From the NCBI GenBank assembly GCA_027003075.1, contig JALWYV010000049.1:1-43341 (forward strand): DNA of 43,341 bases. Direction: 5' to 3'. Origin of the DNA: Caldifarciminota bacterium. Lineage in GTDB: Bacteria > Hydrothermota > Hydrothermia > LBFQ01. Under the pieces are notes generated by a model. It was not told the origin of the DNA. It worked only from the letters and a program-made list of their open reading frames with translations, and did no database searches. Position numbers and translations under genes: made by a program. This document shows positions 23,593-32,526 of the stretch, in pieces (the first letter of the stretch is position 1; each line of letters opens with the position of its first letter).

Positions 23593-25104
23593 TCATCTCA
23601 ATATGACCTTTACCGTGCCGTGTGCGGAACGGACGAGATATACCCCCCTCTTAAGGCCTATGAACCCCTTGCCCGAGGCCACCATTCTCCCATCAACGGA
23701 GTACACCCTGACGTTTGAAGACGTTTTTATACCGCCACTCACAACGACTATACCGTGTCCCACCTGAGAAGGTTCCTCCTGAACCTCTGTGAAGTTCCAC
23801 CCGTCAAACCAAACTCTGTACGAAGCCTGCTCACCGTACACTATGCATCCCCCACCTGTCCCCGGACAGTAGTCAATCACGGCACCGAACGATGTGGCCC
23901 CGTTGTGGTCGTTGATGGGGATCAAAGACGTACTCCAGCCGTTTGCGGAGGACGCAAAAGCGTAAAAAACGGTATCCCACGAGGAGACGAAAGTAACCAC
24001 GAATCCGAATTCACTGGCGTTCCTGTCCCTGTGGACGTAAGGGTAGTTCATGTAATCGCCATAGGGATAGGGGAAGTTGGTGGGCTCAAAAACGTCGGGT
24101 GCTGCCCATGTCTCTCCCCCGTCCGTGGAATACGAGTAATGCACGTCCCAGACATTCGTATAGATATGCTTGTTCGCCCATACGACCACGGCCTCCTGAG
24201 AGGAAACGGCCCCACCGGAAGCCGTTACGGATACGTGCCGGGCAGTGTCGGGGAGTTCCAGAGTGGTCACGTCGTCGGCTGAGTAAGATGGGGCATTAAA
24301 GGTAACGACCCGTACAGTGGTATTCGCTACAACGTAGGCGTGATATCCCCTGCCGTTGTCCGATATGTAAATTTCGCTCCACGTTACGCCAGTACTGGCC
24401 AGCCCTATACTCCACGTAAGGCCCTCATCAGTGGATATTCCCCTGTACACTCCCGTGCCGTTGGTGACGTAGGTTATAGCTATATGTCCATCGTTATTCA
24501 CGGATATGCGGGGTCTTTCAACCGTGTCCTCCTCAACTATCGTAACCCAGTCGTAAGCACTTCCATCAACCCGGATCCTGCGGAAGTATATGCCCTGCCC
24601 TATGCTTGATAGGTCATCCCGGTTAACAACCACGTAGAGCCACGGATTGGAGCCAGGCCCAACGGCTAAGTCTATCCCGTTGTGATCTATCTCCCCGACA
24701 ACCTTTAGATAATCAATCCTGCTCCACGAATATCCCCCGTCGGTACTCCTCCATATCTCAAGGGTATCGTCGTCCGTTCCCGGGCCTTTCATTAAGATAC
24801 CAACGTAAATATCCCCGTTGTCCGCCACGTCCATGACAAGACCTGAAGGTGTACCGTTGTCTACATCCCTTATGAGTACGTCCAGCCCCCATAAGAGTGT
24901 GAAGGGCGCATCATCCTCTTTATCGTTCTCATCCATGCGAGGCAAAGATTTAAGCCCCATATCGTTATAGGATATCTTCGCCCTGATGACCTTTGTTGCT
25001 GCTCTATCGTCGGGCGCATCCTCATGTACCCTGACCGTACCTTTGAGTGGCTCAGAACCTCCCGGAAGCCCCTCCGCCGTTATTGCCATAAACGTTATTA
25101 CCAT
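23593..25104 (-). CDS. Secreted BNR/sialidase-like repeat protein with sorting tail
   Basis: A 503-residue exported protein. BNR/Asp-box motifs (S-x-D-x-G-x-x-W) occur at least three times: STDGGYSW, STDEGLTW and STDGGETW. They indicate a beta-propeller of the sialidase/photosystem-stability type. None of the sialidase catalytic residues can be assigned, so a binding or structural role is safer. The last 45 residues (VRVYSVDGRMVASG...LKRGVYLVRS...VKVILR) resemble a type-9-secretion type A sorting domain. The leader MVITFMAITA is short. Unlike most first genes here, it has a clear ribosome site (GGGGGAGGTAGAAG before ATG). Confidence 0.82.
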   Translation of the reverse strand: MVITFMAITAEGLPGGSEPLKGTVRVHEDAPDDRAATKVIRAKISYNDMGLKSLPRMDENDKEDDAPFTLLWGLDVLIRDVDNGTPSGLVMDVADNGDIYVGILMKGPGTDDDTLEIWRSTDGGYSWSRIDYLKVVGEIDHNGIDLAVGPGSNPWLYVVVNRDDLSSIGQGIYFRRIRVDGSAYDWVTIVEEDTVERPRISVNNDGHIAITYVTNGTGVYRGISTDEGLTWSIGLASTGVTWSEIYISDNGRGYHAYVVANTTVRVVTFNAPSYSADDVTTLELPDTARHVSVTASGGAVSSQEAVVVWANKHIYTNVWDVHYSYSTDGGETWAAPDVFEPTNFPYPYGDYMNYPYVHRDRNASEFGFVVTFVSSWDTVFYAFASSANGWSTSLIPINDHNGATSFGAVIDYCPGTGGGCIVYGEQASYRVWFDGWNFTEVQEEPSQVGHGIVVVSGGIKTSSNVRVYSVDGRMVASGKGFIGLKRGVYLVRSAHGTVKVILR

Positions 25105-25207
25105 CTTCTACCTCCCCCTTCGTTTCCATAGATATTGAATTCTATGTCCGGATGTAGTGGTTACACCCGGTTTTCGCCAGTAGCAAAATAATACATGTTA
25201 GTAATAG

Positions 25208-26224
25208 ATGGTGATTCAGATCCCCGGCCGTAAATTTTTATCCTCAGAACGTTCGGTATTCTCCCTTAACATAACCTGTGTGGACGTTTACAGAGGTGTG
25301 TATCTCTCCATGCTCCTGATCGCTTTGCTGGAAATCCTGACGTTCGTCTTTATAGTAAGGATGGCCCTAAAGAGATACTCAAGCGTGGTTGACCTTATCT
25401 CCACCGTCCTGTTCACGTCTTCCCTCCTGCTGTACGCGTACGTCGCCCTCCCGTGGGCGCTGGCATCCTACTACCTGAGGTACGTAGCCCTGATCGGGTA
25501 CCTTCCTGCTCTGTTCTTTGCGTTGAGAAGAGCACGCGATCTACCGTGGCTTTCTGAAAACAGGCGGTTTCTTAAACTGTCCGGGAACCTGTTTGAGGTT
25601 GCCCTGTCTATCCTCATGTTCTTCGCCATAAGCTCGGCTATAGCCGGCAGCAGGAGGCCTCCCGGAGGCGTGGACCTGACTTTCCCCATGAAGCGGGGGT
25701 ACATACATCAGGGAGGGAACACCCCTATTCTGAACTACCACAACGTGAGTCTCTCCCAGAGGTTTGCTCTGGATATATCTTCCCTTTACCCCTGGGGAGG
25801 AAGGGCGAAAGGAATATACCCAAGAGAACCGGAGAAGTACGCCGTGTACGGTGATACGCTCTTTTCCCCGTGCGACTGCGAGGTGGCGAGGGTGGTGGAC
25901 GGCTTTCCAGACAACCCGGCCGGTTATGTGGACACGGTTAACGTTGCCGGAAACCACGTAGTACTTAGGATGGACAGTTTTCTCATCGTGCTGGCTCACA
26001 TCAAACGGAACTCAATAACGGTCAGAGAGGGAGAGAGGGTAAGGAGATGCCAGCCTATAGCCCTCGTCGGGAATTCCGGTCAGACGAGCGAACCCCACCT
26101 CCACATCCACGCCGTCAGGTCCTCCGACCCCGACAGCGTTCTGAAGGCTCCGGGGGTACCCATCTACTTCAACGGCAGGTTCGCCGTAAGGAACGACGTG
26201 TTGAAAGGCGACTGCAGGAAGTAA
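25208..26224 (+). CDS. Membrane-anchored M23 (lysostaphin-type) peptidase
   Basis: A 338-residue protein. About four hydrophobic segments lie in residues 30-150 (LLIALLEILTFVFIV, LISTVLFTSSLLLYAYVAL, VALIGYLPALFFAL, ALSILMFFAISSAIA). An M23 peptidase domain follows. Its zinc ligands are probably the His in LNYHNVSLSQRF and the Asp in ALDISS, plus His297 or His299 in SEPHLHIHA. GNSGQTSEPHLH is the classic end motif. M23 enzymes cut peptidoglycan cross-bridges; a role in wall turnover is likely. The start at 25208 is the best frame choice, but no clear ribosome site is seen and a -10-like TAATAC lies 13 nt upstream. Confidence 0.8.
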   Translation: MVIQIPGRKFLSSERSVFSLNITCVDVYRGVYLSMLLIALLEILTFVFIVRMALKRYSSVVDLISTVLFTSSLLLYAYVALPWALASYYLRYVALIGYLPALFFALRRARDLPWLSENRRFLKLSGNLFEVALSILMFFAISSAIAGSRRPPGGVDLTFPMKRGYIHQGGNTPILNYHNVSLSQRFALDISSLYPWGGRAKGIYPREPEKYAVYGDTLFSPCDCEVARVVDGFPDNPAGYVDTVNVAGNHVVLRMDSFLIVLAHIKRNSITVREGERVRRCQPIALVGNSGQTSEPHLHIHAVRSSDPDSVLKAPGVPIYFNGRFAVRNDVLKGDCRK

Positions 26225-26279
26225 CGCCGGGACACTATGTGGCTGTGGTAAGTTTACCTCACGGGGTGAGCTCCGGGCA

Positions 26280-26285
26280 TAAAAT
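26280..26285 (+). promoter_or_regulatory. -10 box (TAAAAT) of the CocE-like hydrolase
   Basis: TAAAAT ends 5 nt before the ATG at 26291. Confidence 0.55.
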
Positions 26286-26290
26286 TCACT

Positions 26291-28099
26291 ATGCTCCTGC
26301 TTCTGTCTTACGTCCACTTCAACGCCGACGTCGTCGCCCGCGATGGCGAGACACTTAAGGTGTACGTGTGGCTTCCGGACAGTGCCGTCTCCGGGACGGA
26401 CACCTTTCCGGTTCCCGTCGTTCTGGTGAGAACGCCCTACGACACCCTCGGAATCGGGGCCACCTACATCCCCTACCTGACGTCCATGGGGTACGCCTAC
26501 GTCGTGAGTACATTCAGAGGGTACTGGGGGAGTACGGGGACGCGCATGCCCTTCCTTGCGGACGGGTGGGGAGACCTGCAGGACGGTTACGACGTGGCCA
26601 CGTGGATAAACTCCCGGCCGTGGTCAAACGGTCAGATATGTACGGTTGGGGGTTCGGCCCTCGGTTTCTCTCAGTACTTCCTTGCGGGGACGGGTTTTCC
26701 ACTGACCTGTATGGCCCCCGCCGTCGCCGGAATAAACCTTTACGACGAGGTCTATCCCGATGGGGTTTTCAGAAGGTTCATAGCAGAGTACTGGCTGACG
26801 GCCGTCGGCGCCACCCACATGTTAGACACACTTGAGAAGTACTACGTCTACTCGGATACGACCCCGTGGTATGCCGTAAACGGGTACAGGCGCCTTTCCT
26901 ACTACTCGGAACCGGGACTCCACCTCACCGGGTGGTTTGACGCCTTTACGGAGGGGGCGATCGGAGGGTTCCAGAGGCTCCAGTACGAGGGGGGAAGCGG
27001 AGCTGCCGGTAAGCAGTACCTCGTCGTAGGCCCCTGGATGCACAACCTCGGGGACAGGAGCGTGGGGGATATAACCTTTCCGCCCAACGCCTCGGACGTA
27101 TCGGTCGCCACGTACGTCATAAACTGGGTCCTATACCACACCGGAAGGGGCGGATGGGACTGGGATACGATGCCGAAGGTCACCTTCTACCTCATGGGGG
27201 ACGTGGACGCAGCCGACACCCTGCTCTTCAACCGCTGGGTGAAGACGGATACCTTCCCTCCCCGTGGGGGAATCCCCTACCCCCTCTACCTCCACTCCGA
27301 CGGGAGACTCTCTACGGACACCCCCACAACGGCAACCCTCTCCTACACCTACGATCCCAACGACCCCGTACCGGCCATCGGCGGCTTTGACTACATAGGC
27401 GGAGCAATAGACCGGGACTCCATCCTCTTCGGTCCCAGAGACCTTACACCGTGGGACAGCAGGGCAGACGTCCTTACCTTCACGACGGACACCCTCACGT
27501 CCCCCGTGGCCGTAGTCGGAAGGCCAGAGGTGGAACTCTACGTCTCGTCCGACAGGTACGACACGGACTTCATGGTCTTTCTTGCCGACGTATATCCCGA
27601 TGGCAGAGCGATCTTAATAACGGAGGGTGTCCTGAAGATGCGTCACCGTAACGGAACGGACAGGGAGGAGTTGATAACCCCCGGAGATACGTACCGCATA
27701 GTCATAAGGATGAGGAACACGGCCTACGTCTTCAACAGCGGGCATCGGATAAGGCTCTACGTCACATCCTCCAAGTTCCCGTCTTACGAACCCAACCCCA
27801 ACACGGGCAACCCCTTCCAGATGGACGACCCCGTCAAACTCGTCGCCCACAACAGCGTACATATCGGGAGCTCCCGCCTTATCCTGCCGTACTACAACCT
27901 GAGCGACCTGATATCGGTCAACGAGCGTCAGGCCCGCTCCGGCCCCCTGCGTTGTGAGGTCAAGGGAAGGGACGTCCTGTGTGACGGGGACTTTGCGGTT
28001 TACGACGTAGCCGGTCGGAGGGTGGATCCCACAGGGCTAAAACGCGGGGTGTACTTCGTGAAGTACGGGAACAGGTTGATGAAGGTGGTTGTAAAGTAG
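26291..28099 (+). CDS. Secreted CocE/NonD-type X-Pro dipeptidyl-peptidase-like hydrolase with sorting tail
   Basis: A 602-residue protein. The N-terminal alpha/beta hydrolase contains VRTPYDTLG, the nucleophile elbow GGSALGFSQ (Ser122) and GPWMHNLG (His251). GWFDAFTEGA matches the conserved segment before the active-site acid. The C-terminal half is the PepX_C jelly roll (VLTFTTDTLTSPVAVVGRPEV, GHRIRLYVTSSKFP). Relatives hydrolyse acyl esters or cleave dipeptides after proline; the substrate cannot be told. The last 35 residues (VYDVAGRRVDPTGLKRGVYF...MKVVVK) form a type-9-like sorting tail. The start is a leaderless-type ATG with an uncharged leader, MLLLLSYVHF. Confidence 0.9.
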   Translation: MLLLLSYVHFNADVVARDGETLKVYVWLPDSAVSGTDTFPVPVVLVRTPYDTLGIGATYIPYLTSMGYAYVVSTFRGYWGSTGTRMPFLADGWGDLQDGYDVATWINSRPWSNGQICTVGGSALGFSQYFLAGTGFPLTCMAPAVAGINLYDEVYPDGVFRRFIAEYWLTAVGATHMLDTLEKYYVYSDTTPWYAVNGYRRLSYYSEPGLHLTGWFDAFTEGAIGGFQRLQYEGGSGAAGKQYLVVGPWMHNLGDRSVGDITFPPNASDVSVATYVINWVLYHTGRGGWDWDTMPKVTFYLMGDVDAADTLLFNRWVKTDTFPPRGGIPYPLYLHSDGRLSTDTPTTATLSYTYDPNDPVPAIGGFDYIGGAIDRDSILFGPRDLTPWDSRADVLTFTTDTLTSPVAVVGRPEVELYVSSDRYDTDFMVFLADVYPDGRAILITEGVLKMRHRNGTDREELITPGDTYRIVIRMRNTAYVFNSGHRIRLYVTSSKFPSYEPNPNTGNPFQMDDPVKLVAHNSVHIGSSRLILPYYNLSDLISVNERQARSGPLRCEVKGRDVLCDGDFAVYDVAGRRVDPTGLKRGVYFVKYGNRLMKVVVK

Positions 28100-28103
28100 A
28101 ACC

Positions 28104-28823
28104 TTACGTGAAGGTGAGCTTAACGCCGGCGACTATCAGGACCAGACCCAGAAGCACCCTTACAGTGCGGTTCCGAAAACGGTGCGCACCTAAGAAGGAG
28201 CCGACTGCTCCACCGACGAGTACCACGGTTATCCATACGGACGTGGATACGGGATCCAGATGGACGAACCTCAGGCGGGCCAGTAGTCCACCGGACGAGT
28301 TGACCAGTATGAAGAAGGAGGATATGGCAGCCGTTTCTTTTGAATTTAACCCGAGAAACATAAGTACCGGACTCAGGAAAATACCGCCCCCTATACCTAT
28401 GATGCCGGCGACGAGGCCGAGAACTGCTCCGGTAAGGGCCGAAACGGAGATCCTTTTAAGCGTTTCCATCCCTTTGAGGTCTTTAAACGCCCTGAAACGG
28501 ACCAGCATCCTCACACCCGCCAGAAAAACCAAAACACCCGTAACCGTTCTGATCAGATCCCCGGACAGGTTCATGGAGCCTCCGATATAGGCCGCCGGTA
28601 CGGATACGACCACGAAAGGGAGGGCGTGTTTTAAAGAAAAGAACCTCCTGTAGTTAAAGAAGGCCGTTCCGGACACGGCGAGGTTCAACACCAGAGCCGT
28701 AGAGGAGGCGACGTAAGCGTCCATACCTGAGAGGTGAAACAGGGCGATGTAGGCACTTCCCCCTCCGTGGCCCACGGACGAGTAGAGGAGGGCGGCGAGA
28801 AACAGGGCGGTCGTGAGTAGCAT
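28104..28823 (-). CDS. TauE/SafE-family anion exporter/permease
   Basis: A 239-residue membrane protein with about seven to eight helices. Both family half-repeats are visible: SSVGHGGGSAYIALF near the N-terminus and GIIGIGGGIFLSPVLMFLG in the middle. TauE/SafE proteins move sulfite, sulfoacetate or other sulfur or organic anions. It is the last gene of the molybdenum-cofactor operon, 5 nt after the MOSC gene. This suggests export of sulfite or transport of an anion linked to a molybdenum or tungsten enzyme (inference). Confidence 0.9.
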   Translation of the reverse strand: MLLTTALFLAALLYSSVGHGGGSAYIALFHLSGMDAYVASSTALVLNLAVSGTAFFNYRRFFSLKHALPFVVVSVPAAYIGGSMNLSGDLIRTVTGVLVFLAGVRMLVRFRAFKDLKGMETLKRISVSALTGAVLGLVAGIIGIGGGIFLSPVLMFLGLNSKETAAISSFFILVNSSGGLLARLRFVHLDPVSTSVWITVVLVGGAVGSFLGAHRFRNRTVRVLLGLVLIVAGVKLTFT

Positions 28824-28828
28824 CCCGC

Positions 28829-29281
28829 CTAACTTACGGGTTCCGGCTTCAGTACCACTACCTCATCCCCTACCCTCACCGTGCCGCCCTTTATGACCCT
28901 CGCGAATATCCCCTCCTTCGGCATAACGCAGTCCCCAACTATGTAGGAGATGGCACACCCCGTATGGCACTCCTTCCCCTTCTGGGTTATCTCAAGTACC
29001 ACCTCCCCTATTACGAGGCGATCCCCCACGGAGAGTTCCGGTACCTTCAGGAACTTAGTCGTCAGGTTCTCGGCGAAGGCTCCCGGTCTGAGGGTGGGCA
29101 GTTTCTCCCGCATCTTGTCTATGCTCTCTACGGCCAGTATGCTCACCTGCCTGTGCCACTTCCCGGCGTGGGCGTCCCCCTCTATTCCCCAGTCCTCTAT
29201 AAAACGTGCCTCCGGTACGTTCTTCTTCGGCAGACCTCTCCGTGTACTTATGGATATCGCTATGACCTTTCCCTTCTCCAT
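28829..29281 (-). CDS. MOSC-domain protein
   Basis: A 150-residue stand-alone MOSC protein. It has ISTRRGLPKKNVPEA, IEGDAHAGKWHRQVSIL and GAFAENLT, and the conserved cysteine in QKGKECHTGCAI. MOSC domains bind molybdenum cofactor or carry sulfur and are found in Moco sulfurases and carrier proteins. Earlier in-frame starts exist up to 29350, but ATG 29281 is chosen: AGGAGGT lies 6 nt upstream and the conserved domain begins there. It lies between moeA and TauE/SafE. Confidence 0.9.
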   Translation of the reverse strand: MEKGKVIAISISTRRGLPKKNVPEARFIEDWGIEGDAHAGKWHRQVSILAVESIDKMREKLPTLRPGAFAENLTTKFLKVPELSVGDRLVIGEVVLEITQKGKECHTGCAISYIVGDCVMPKEGIFARVIKGGTVRVGDEVVVLKPEPVS

Positions 29282-29291
29282 GTTTAACCTC

Positions 29292-30509
29292 CTATTCGTT
29301 GATTGAAAACCACCTGAGCGGCAGTACCTTAACGTCCATGCAGTGTTCAAAGTAGTTTCTGTCCTCCGGAAGGACTATCAGGGCGTTGGCGTCCCGCAGG
29401 CTCGTAAGCATGTGGGAACCTCTTTTTGCTATGGGCTTGACTATCGGGAGGTACTTCCTGTCCTCCGTGTAGAACATGTGTCCCCTTACGAACTCCAGGC
29501 GCTTCCCTTTCTTGTTCATCGTCTTTGCGAGGAGGGCGTACACAAAGTTATCCAGTACGCTATCCTTCATGCCCATCATACGCCTTACGGCGGTTTTCAC
29601 GTAAACGTACATGCATACGCTAACGGCGACGGGATTCCCCGGAAGTCCGAATATGAGCTTCCTTCCCTTTATCCCAAAGAACATTGGTTTTCCGGGTTTC
29701 TGGGCTACCCTCCAGAAGGTCTGGGTTATTCCGAGCTCTTCCGCCACCTTCCGTATGAGGTCGTACTTTCCGACGGATACGCCCCCGGACGTTATGACTA
29801 TGTTGGCCACCTCAAGGGCCTCGTTCACGGCCTTTATCAGCGAGGGCAGGTCGTCCCCCACCCTCTTTCTGTAGGCCACCTCAAGCCCCCACGCCCTCAG
29901 GGTCGCCGTTATCTGATACATGTTTGAGTCCACTACCCTGCCCGGTGGCGGCGAAGGGGTTGGGTCAACCAGTTCACTCCCTGTGGTTATTACGGCCACT
30001 TTCGGCTTCTTTATCACCTTCACGTGGGTATAACCCATGGATGCGAGCAAACCCACAATGGGTGGAGTTATAAACGTCCCTGAGGGAAGGATCGTCTCAC
30101 CCTTCCGGGCCTCCTCCCCGCGGGGCCTTACGTTTTCACCTTCGGCAATCACTTTCGTACTCTTTATCTTCCCGTTCAGAACTTCCACGTACTCCTGAGG
30201 TATGACGGCGTACGTTCCGGGTGGTACGGGAGCGCCGGTGTATATCCTTACGGCATCCCCCGGCATCAGGGGAGCATCCCACGGCTCGTCTCCGGCCATT
30301 ATCTCCCCCTCCAGGACCCTGAACTCGTATCCGTGGGACCCCACGGCGTAGCCGTCCATGGCGGCCTGGTCAAAGGGGGGCATATCTCCCGGCGTCTTTA
30401 TATCTTCGGCCAGTACGTGGCCGAGGGCCTCCTCTACGCTCACCTTCTTGCTTCCGAGCGTACGGGTGCGGCTTACGATCCTCTCAAGGGCTTCGTTTAC
30501 CCTCAGCAT
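29292..30509 (-). CDS. moeA: Molybdopterin molybdotransferase MoeA
   Basis: A 405-residue enzyme that inserts molybdate (or tungstate) into adenylated molybdopterin. Domain I-III motifs are seen in order: PPFDQAAMDGYAV, GDAVRIYTGAPVPPGTYAVIPQE, then the MogA-like domain with ITTGSELVDP and ITSGGVSVGKYDL. The C-terminal domain has FGLPGNPVAVSV. Length and motifs are typical for MoeA. The ATG overlaps the end of the moaC-mogA gene by 26 nt, and the MOSC gene follows after 10 nt. Confidence 0.96.
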   Translation of the reverse strand: MLRVNEALERIVSRTRTLGSKKVSVEEALGHVLAEDIKTPGDMPPFDQAAMDGYAVGSHGYEFRVLEGEIMAGDEPWDAPLMPGDAVRIYTGAPVPPGTYAVIPQEYVEVLNGKIKSTKVIAEGENVRPRGEEARKGETILPSGTFITPPIVGLLASMGYTHVKVIKKPKVAVITTGSELVDPTPSPPPGRVVDSNMYQITATLRAWGLEVAYRKRVGDDLPSLIKAVNEALEVANIVITSGGVSVGKYDLIRKVAEELGITQTFWRVAQKPGKPMFFGIKGRKLIFGLPGNPVAVSVCMYVYVKTAVRRMMGMKDSVLDNFVYALLAKTMNKKGKRLEFVRGHMFYTEDRKYLPIVKPIAKRGSHMLTSLRDANALIVLPEDRNYFEHCMDVKVLPLRWFSINE

Positions 30510-31413
30510 GGCCTCCCCCTTTTATCCTCATCACCTTGAAAGCGTGGAAGATGTAGGGGAACAGGGCGTTGAGGGCGTCTCTGACTCCCGACCTTGATCC
30601 CGGAAGGTTGATTATCAGGCTCTTTTTAGATATGCCGGCCACGGCTCTGGAGAGCATGGAGTAGGGCGTACGTTCCCCTCCGTACATCCTTACGAATTCG
30701 GCCACTCCCGGAGCCTCCCTCTCTATAACCCTCTTCGTGGCTTCGGGGGTGTAGTCCCTCAGGCTGAAACCGGTTCCCCCCGTGGTGAGGATGAGGTCGT
30801 ACCCCTCCGATACGAGTTCCCGCAGGAGTCTTTCCAGAAGGTCAGGTTCGTCCGGAACGATCTCGTACCTTCCCACCTCAACCCCTTCCTCCTTGAGCCT
30901 TTCAAGGATGAGCTTGCCGCTCCTGTCTTCCTTCTCCCCCGAAAATACGCTGTCGGAGACCACTACTACGGCGGCACGGGCCTCTACCCTCCCCTTTCTG
31001 AAGTCGCTCCTTCCCCCGCGCTTTTCAAGGAGGCGGATTCCGGCTATCTCTATGTCCCTTTCCACGGGTTTGAGCATGTCGTAAAGTGTAAGGGCGGCCA
31101 CGCTCACGGCCGTGAGGGCCTCCATCTCAACCCCGGTGTGGTAAATGCTCTTCACTTCGGAGGTTATAACGACCGTATCCCCTTCTTTGGAGAAGGATAG
31201 GTCGCAGTATAGTAAGGGGATGTTGTGACACAGGGGCAGTATTTCGGAGGTCCTCTTCGCCGCCATAATACCGGCCACACGGGCGACCTCGTAGGCGTTT
31301 CCCTTGGGGACCTTATTCTCCCGGAGAAGATTCATACCCACATCACCTATCCTTATTCGGGCTTCGGCTTTTGCGTACCTCAGGGTTTTTATCTTTTCCG
31401 ATACGTCAACCAT
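30484..31413 (-). CDS. Fused MoaC-MogA/MoaB molybdenum-cofactor protein
   Basis: A 309-residue fusion. Residues 1-138 are MoaC (LPLCHNIPL, YHTGVEMEALTAVSVAALTLYDMLK, ERDIEI, LLEKRGGRSDF), cyclic pyranopterin monophosphate synthase. Residues about 145-305 are MogA/MoaB (VVVVSDSVFSGEKEDRSG, LILTTGGTGFSLRDYTPEAT, LPGSRSGV), which adenylates molybdopterin. Such MoaC-MoaB fusions are known in other bacteria. Together with moaA and moeA it covers early and late Moco steps; molybdopterin synthase (moaD/moaE) is not in the window. The ATG follows AGGAGGT, 2 nt after the moaA stop. Confidence 0.94.
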   Translation of the reverse strand: MVDVSEKIKTLRYAKAEARIRIGDVGMNLLRENKVPKGNAYEVARVAGIMAAKRTSEILPLCHNIPLLYCDLSFSKEGDTVVITSEVKSIYHTGVEMEALTAVSVAALTLYDMLKPVERDIEIAGIRLLEKRGGRSDFRKGRVEARAAVVVVSDSVFSGEKEDRSGKLILERLKEEGVEVGRYEIVPDEPDLLERLLRELVSEGYDLILTTGGTGFSLRDYTPEATKRVIEREAPGVAEFVRMYGGERTPYSMLSRAVAGISKKSLIINLPGSRSGVRDALNALFPYIFHAFKVMRIKGGGHAEGKRSP

Positions 31414-31415
31414 AG

Positions 31416-32390
31416 TTAACCTCCTATTGCCGACATCCTCCGGTTCTCGTGGGCCGTCCGGGACAGTTCCGCGGCACCCGGATGCCCTTTCGGTTTCTCC
31501 ATAACTGTGCGTACAATAATATCCGTCAGTTCGTTATCCGTGGCCCCCCGCCTCATAGGACCCAGAAGGTCAACCTCGTAGGGCGAGAAGAGGCAGGGTT
31601 TAAGATGGCCGTCGGCGGTTATACGCAGCCTGTTGCAGGTATCACAGAAAGGCCGGGTCATTGACCCTATGAAACCTACCACTCCCCTGAACCCCGGCAC
31701 CTTATAATCTTCGGAAACGTTAGATAGTCCGGACACGGGCAGTAACGGGAACTCTCTGGTCACCATAGCCATCATCTCGGAGACGGGGACCACCCTATCC
31801 GCACTCCAGCCGTTGCCGTTGAAGGGCATGAACTCTATAAACCGTATGGCTACGGGCCAGTCCTCAGTCAGACGGACGAACCCCGGTATCTCGTCTTCGT
31901 TAAAACCCCTTATTATCACCACGTTTATTTTAACCATGGAAAAATCGTAACTTAAAGCCTCTTCTATTGCCCCAAATACCTCGTTGAACGTTTTCGGGGT
32001 ACTTCTGCTTATCAGGGCGTACCGCCCCGAATCCAAAGAGTCAAGGCTGACGTTCAGGTAGTGGAGCCTGCCGGAGAGTACCGGAAGGTATTTTCGGAGA
32101 AATACGCCGTTGGTCGTCAGGTTCAACTGCAGATTCGTACGGCTCAGGAGGTCCCATATCCTGCGGAAGTCCTTCCTTATTAGCGGTTCTCCCCCGGTGA
32201 GCCTTACCTTCTTTACGCCGAGGCGGGCGAGGAGGAGGACGAGACGGTTTATCTCCTCGGGTGTCATGAGGTTGTCCACGGGAAGGAAGTGGGGGTTATG
32301 GGGCATACAGTAAGCACACCTGAGGTTGCAGTTATCCGTTAGGGAAAGGCGGAGGTAGTTCAGGTTTCGCCCGAACCTGTCTTTTAGCAT
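31416..32390 (-). CDS. moaA: GTP 3',8-cyclase MoaA
   Basis: A 324-residue radical SAM enzyme that starts molybdenum-cofactor synthesis. The N-terminal cluster motif is CNLRCAYC (Cys21, Cys25, Cys28), with RLTGGEPLIRKD after it. The C-terminal second cluster is CDTCNRLRITADGHLKPC. It ends with the conserved double glycine SAIGG that activates GTP. The frame is open to 32432, but ATG 32390 is chosen because TAAAAT lies 8 nt before it and family members start with a short segment before the FGR-x-x-x-YLR motif. It heads the minus-strand operon moaA, moaC-mogA, moeA, MOSC, TauE/SafE. Confidence 0.95.
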   Translation of the reverse strand: MLKDRFGRNLNYLRLSLTDNCNLRCAYCMPHNPHFLPVDNLMTPEEINRLVLLLARLGVKKVRLTGGEPLIRKDFRRIWDLLSRTNLQLNLTTNGVFLRKYLPVLSGRLHYLNVSLDSLDSGRYALISRSTPKTFNEVFGAIEEALSYDFSMVKINVVIIRGFNEDEIPGFVRLTEDWPVAIRFIEFMPFNGNGWSADRVVPVSEMMAMVTREFPLLPVSGLSNVSEDYKVPGFRGVVGFIGSMTRPFCDTCNRLRITADGHLKPCLFSPYEVDLLGPMRRGATDNELTDIIVRTVMEKPKGHPGAAELSRTAHENRRMSAIGG

Positions 32391-32398
32391 CGGACTGT

Positions 32399-32404
32399 AT
32401 TTTA
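32399..32404 (-). promoter_or_regulatory. -10 box (TAAAAT) of the molybdenum-cofactor operon
   Basis: TAAAAT ends 8 nt before the moaA ATG at 32390. It also lies inside the longer in-frame extension, which argues against that extension being translated. Confidence 0.6.
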
Positions 32405-32526
32405 CGGAGCGTACGACGTCAAACTTATGCAAACGAGTTGCAGAAACGGTACGGATTTTTGTTTTGTCGTTCCATTAAAGGTAACGCACCTGCAAAACCC
32501 TTGATTCGCCCTTTAAATATGTCTTC

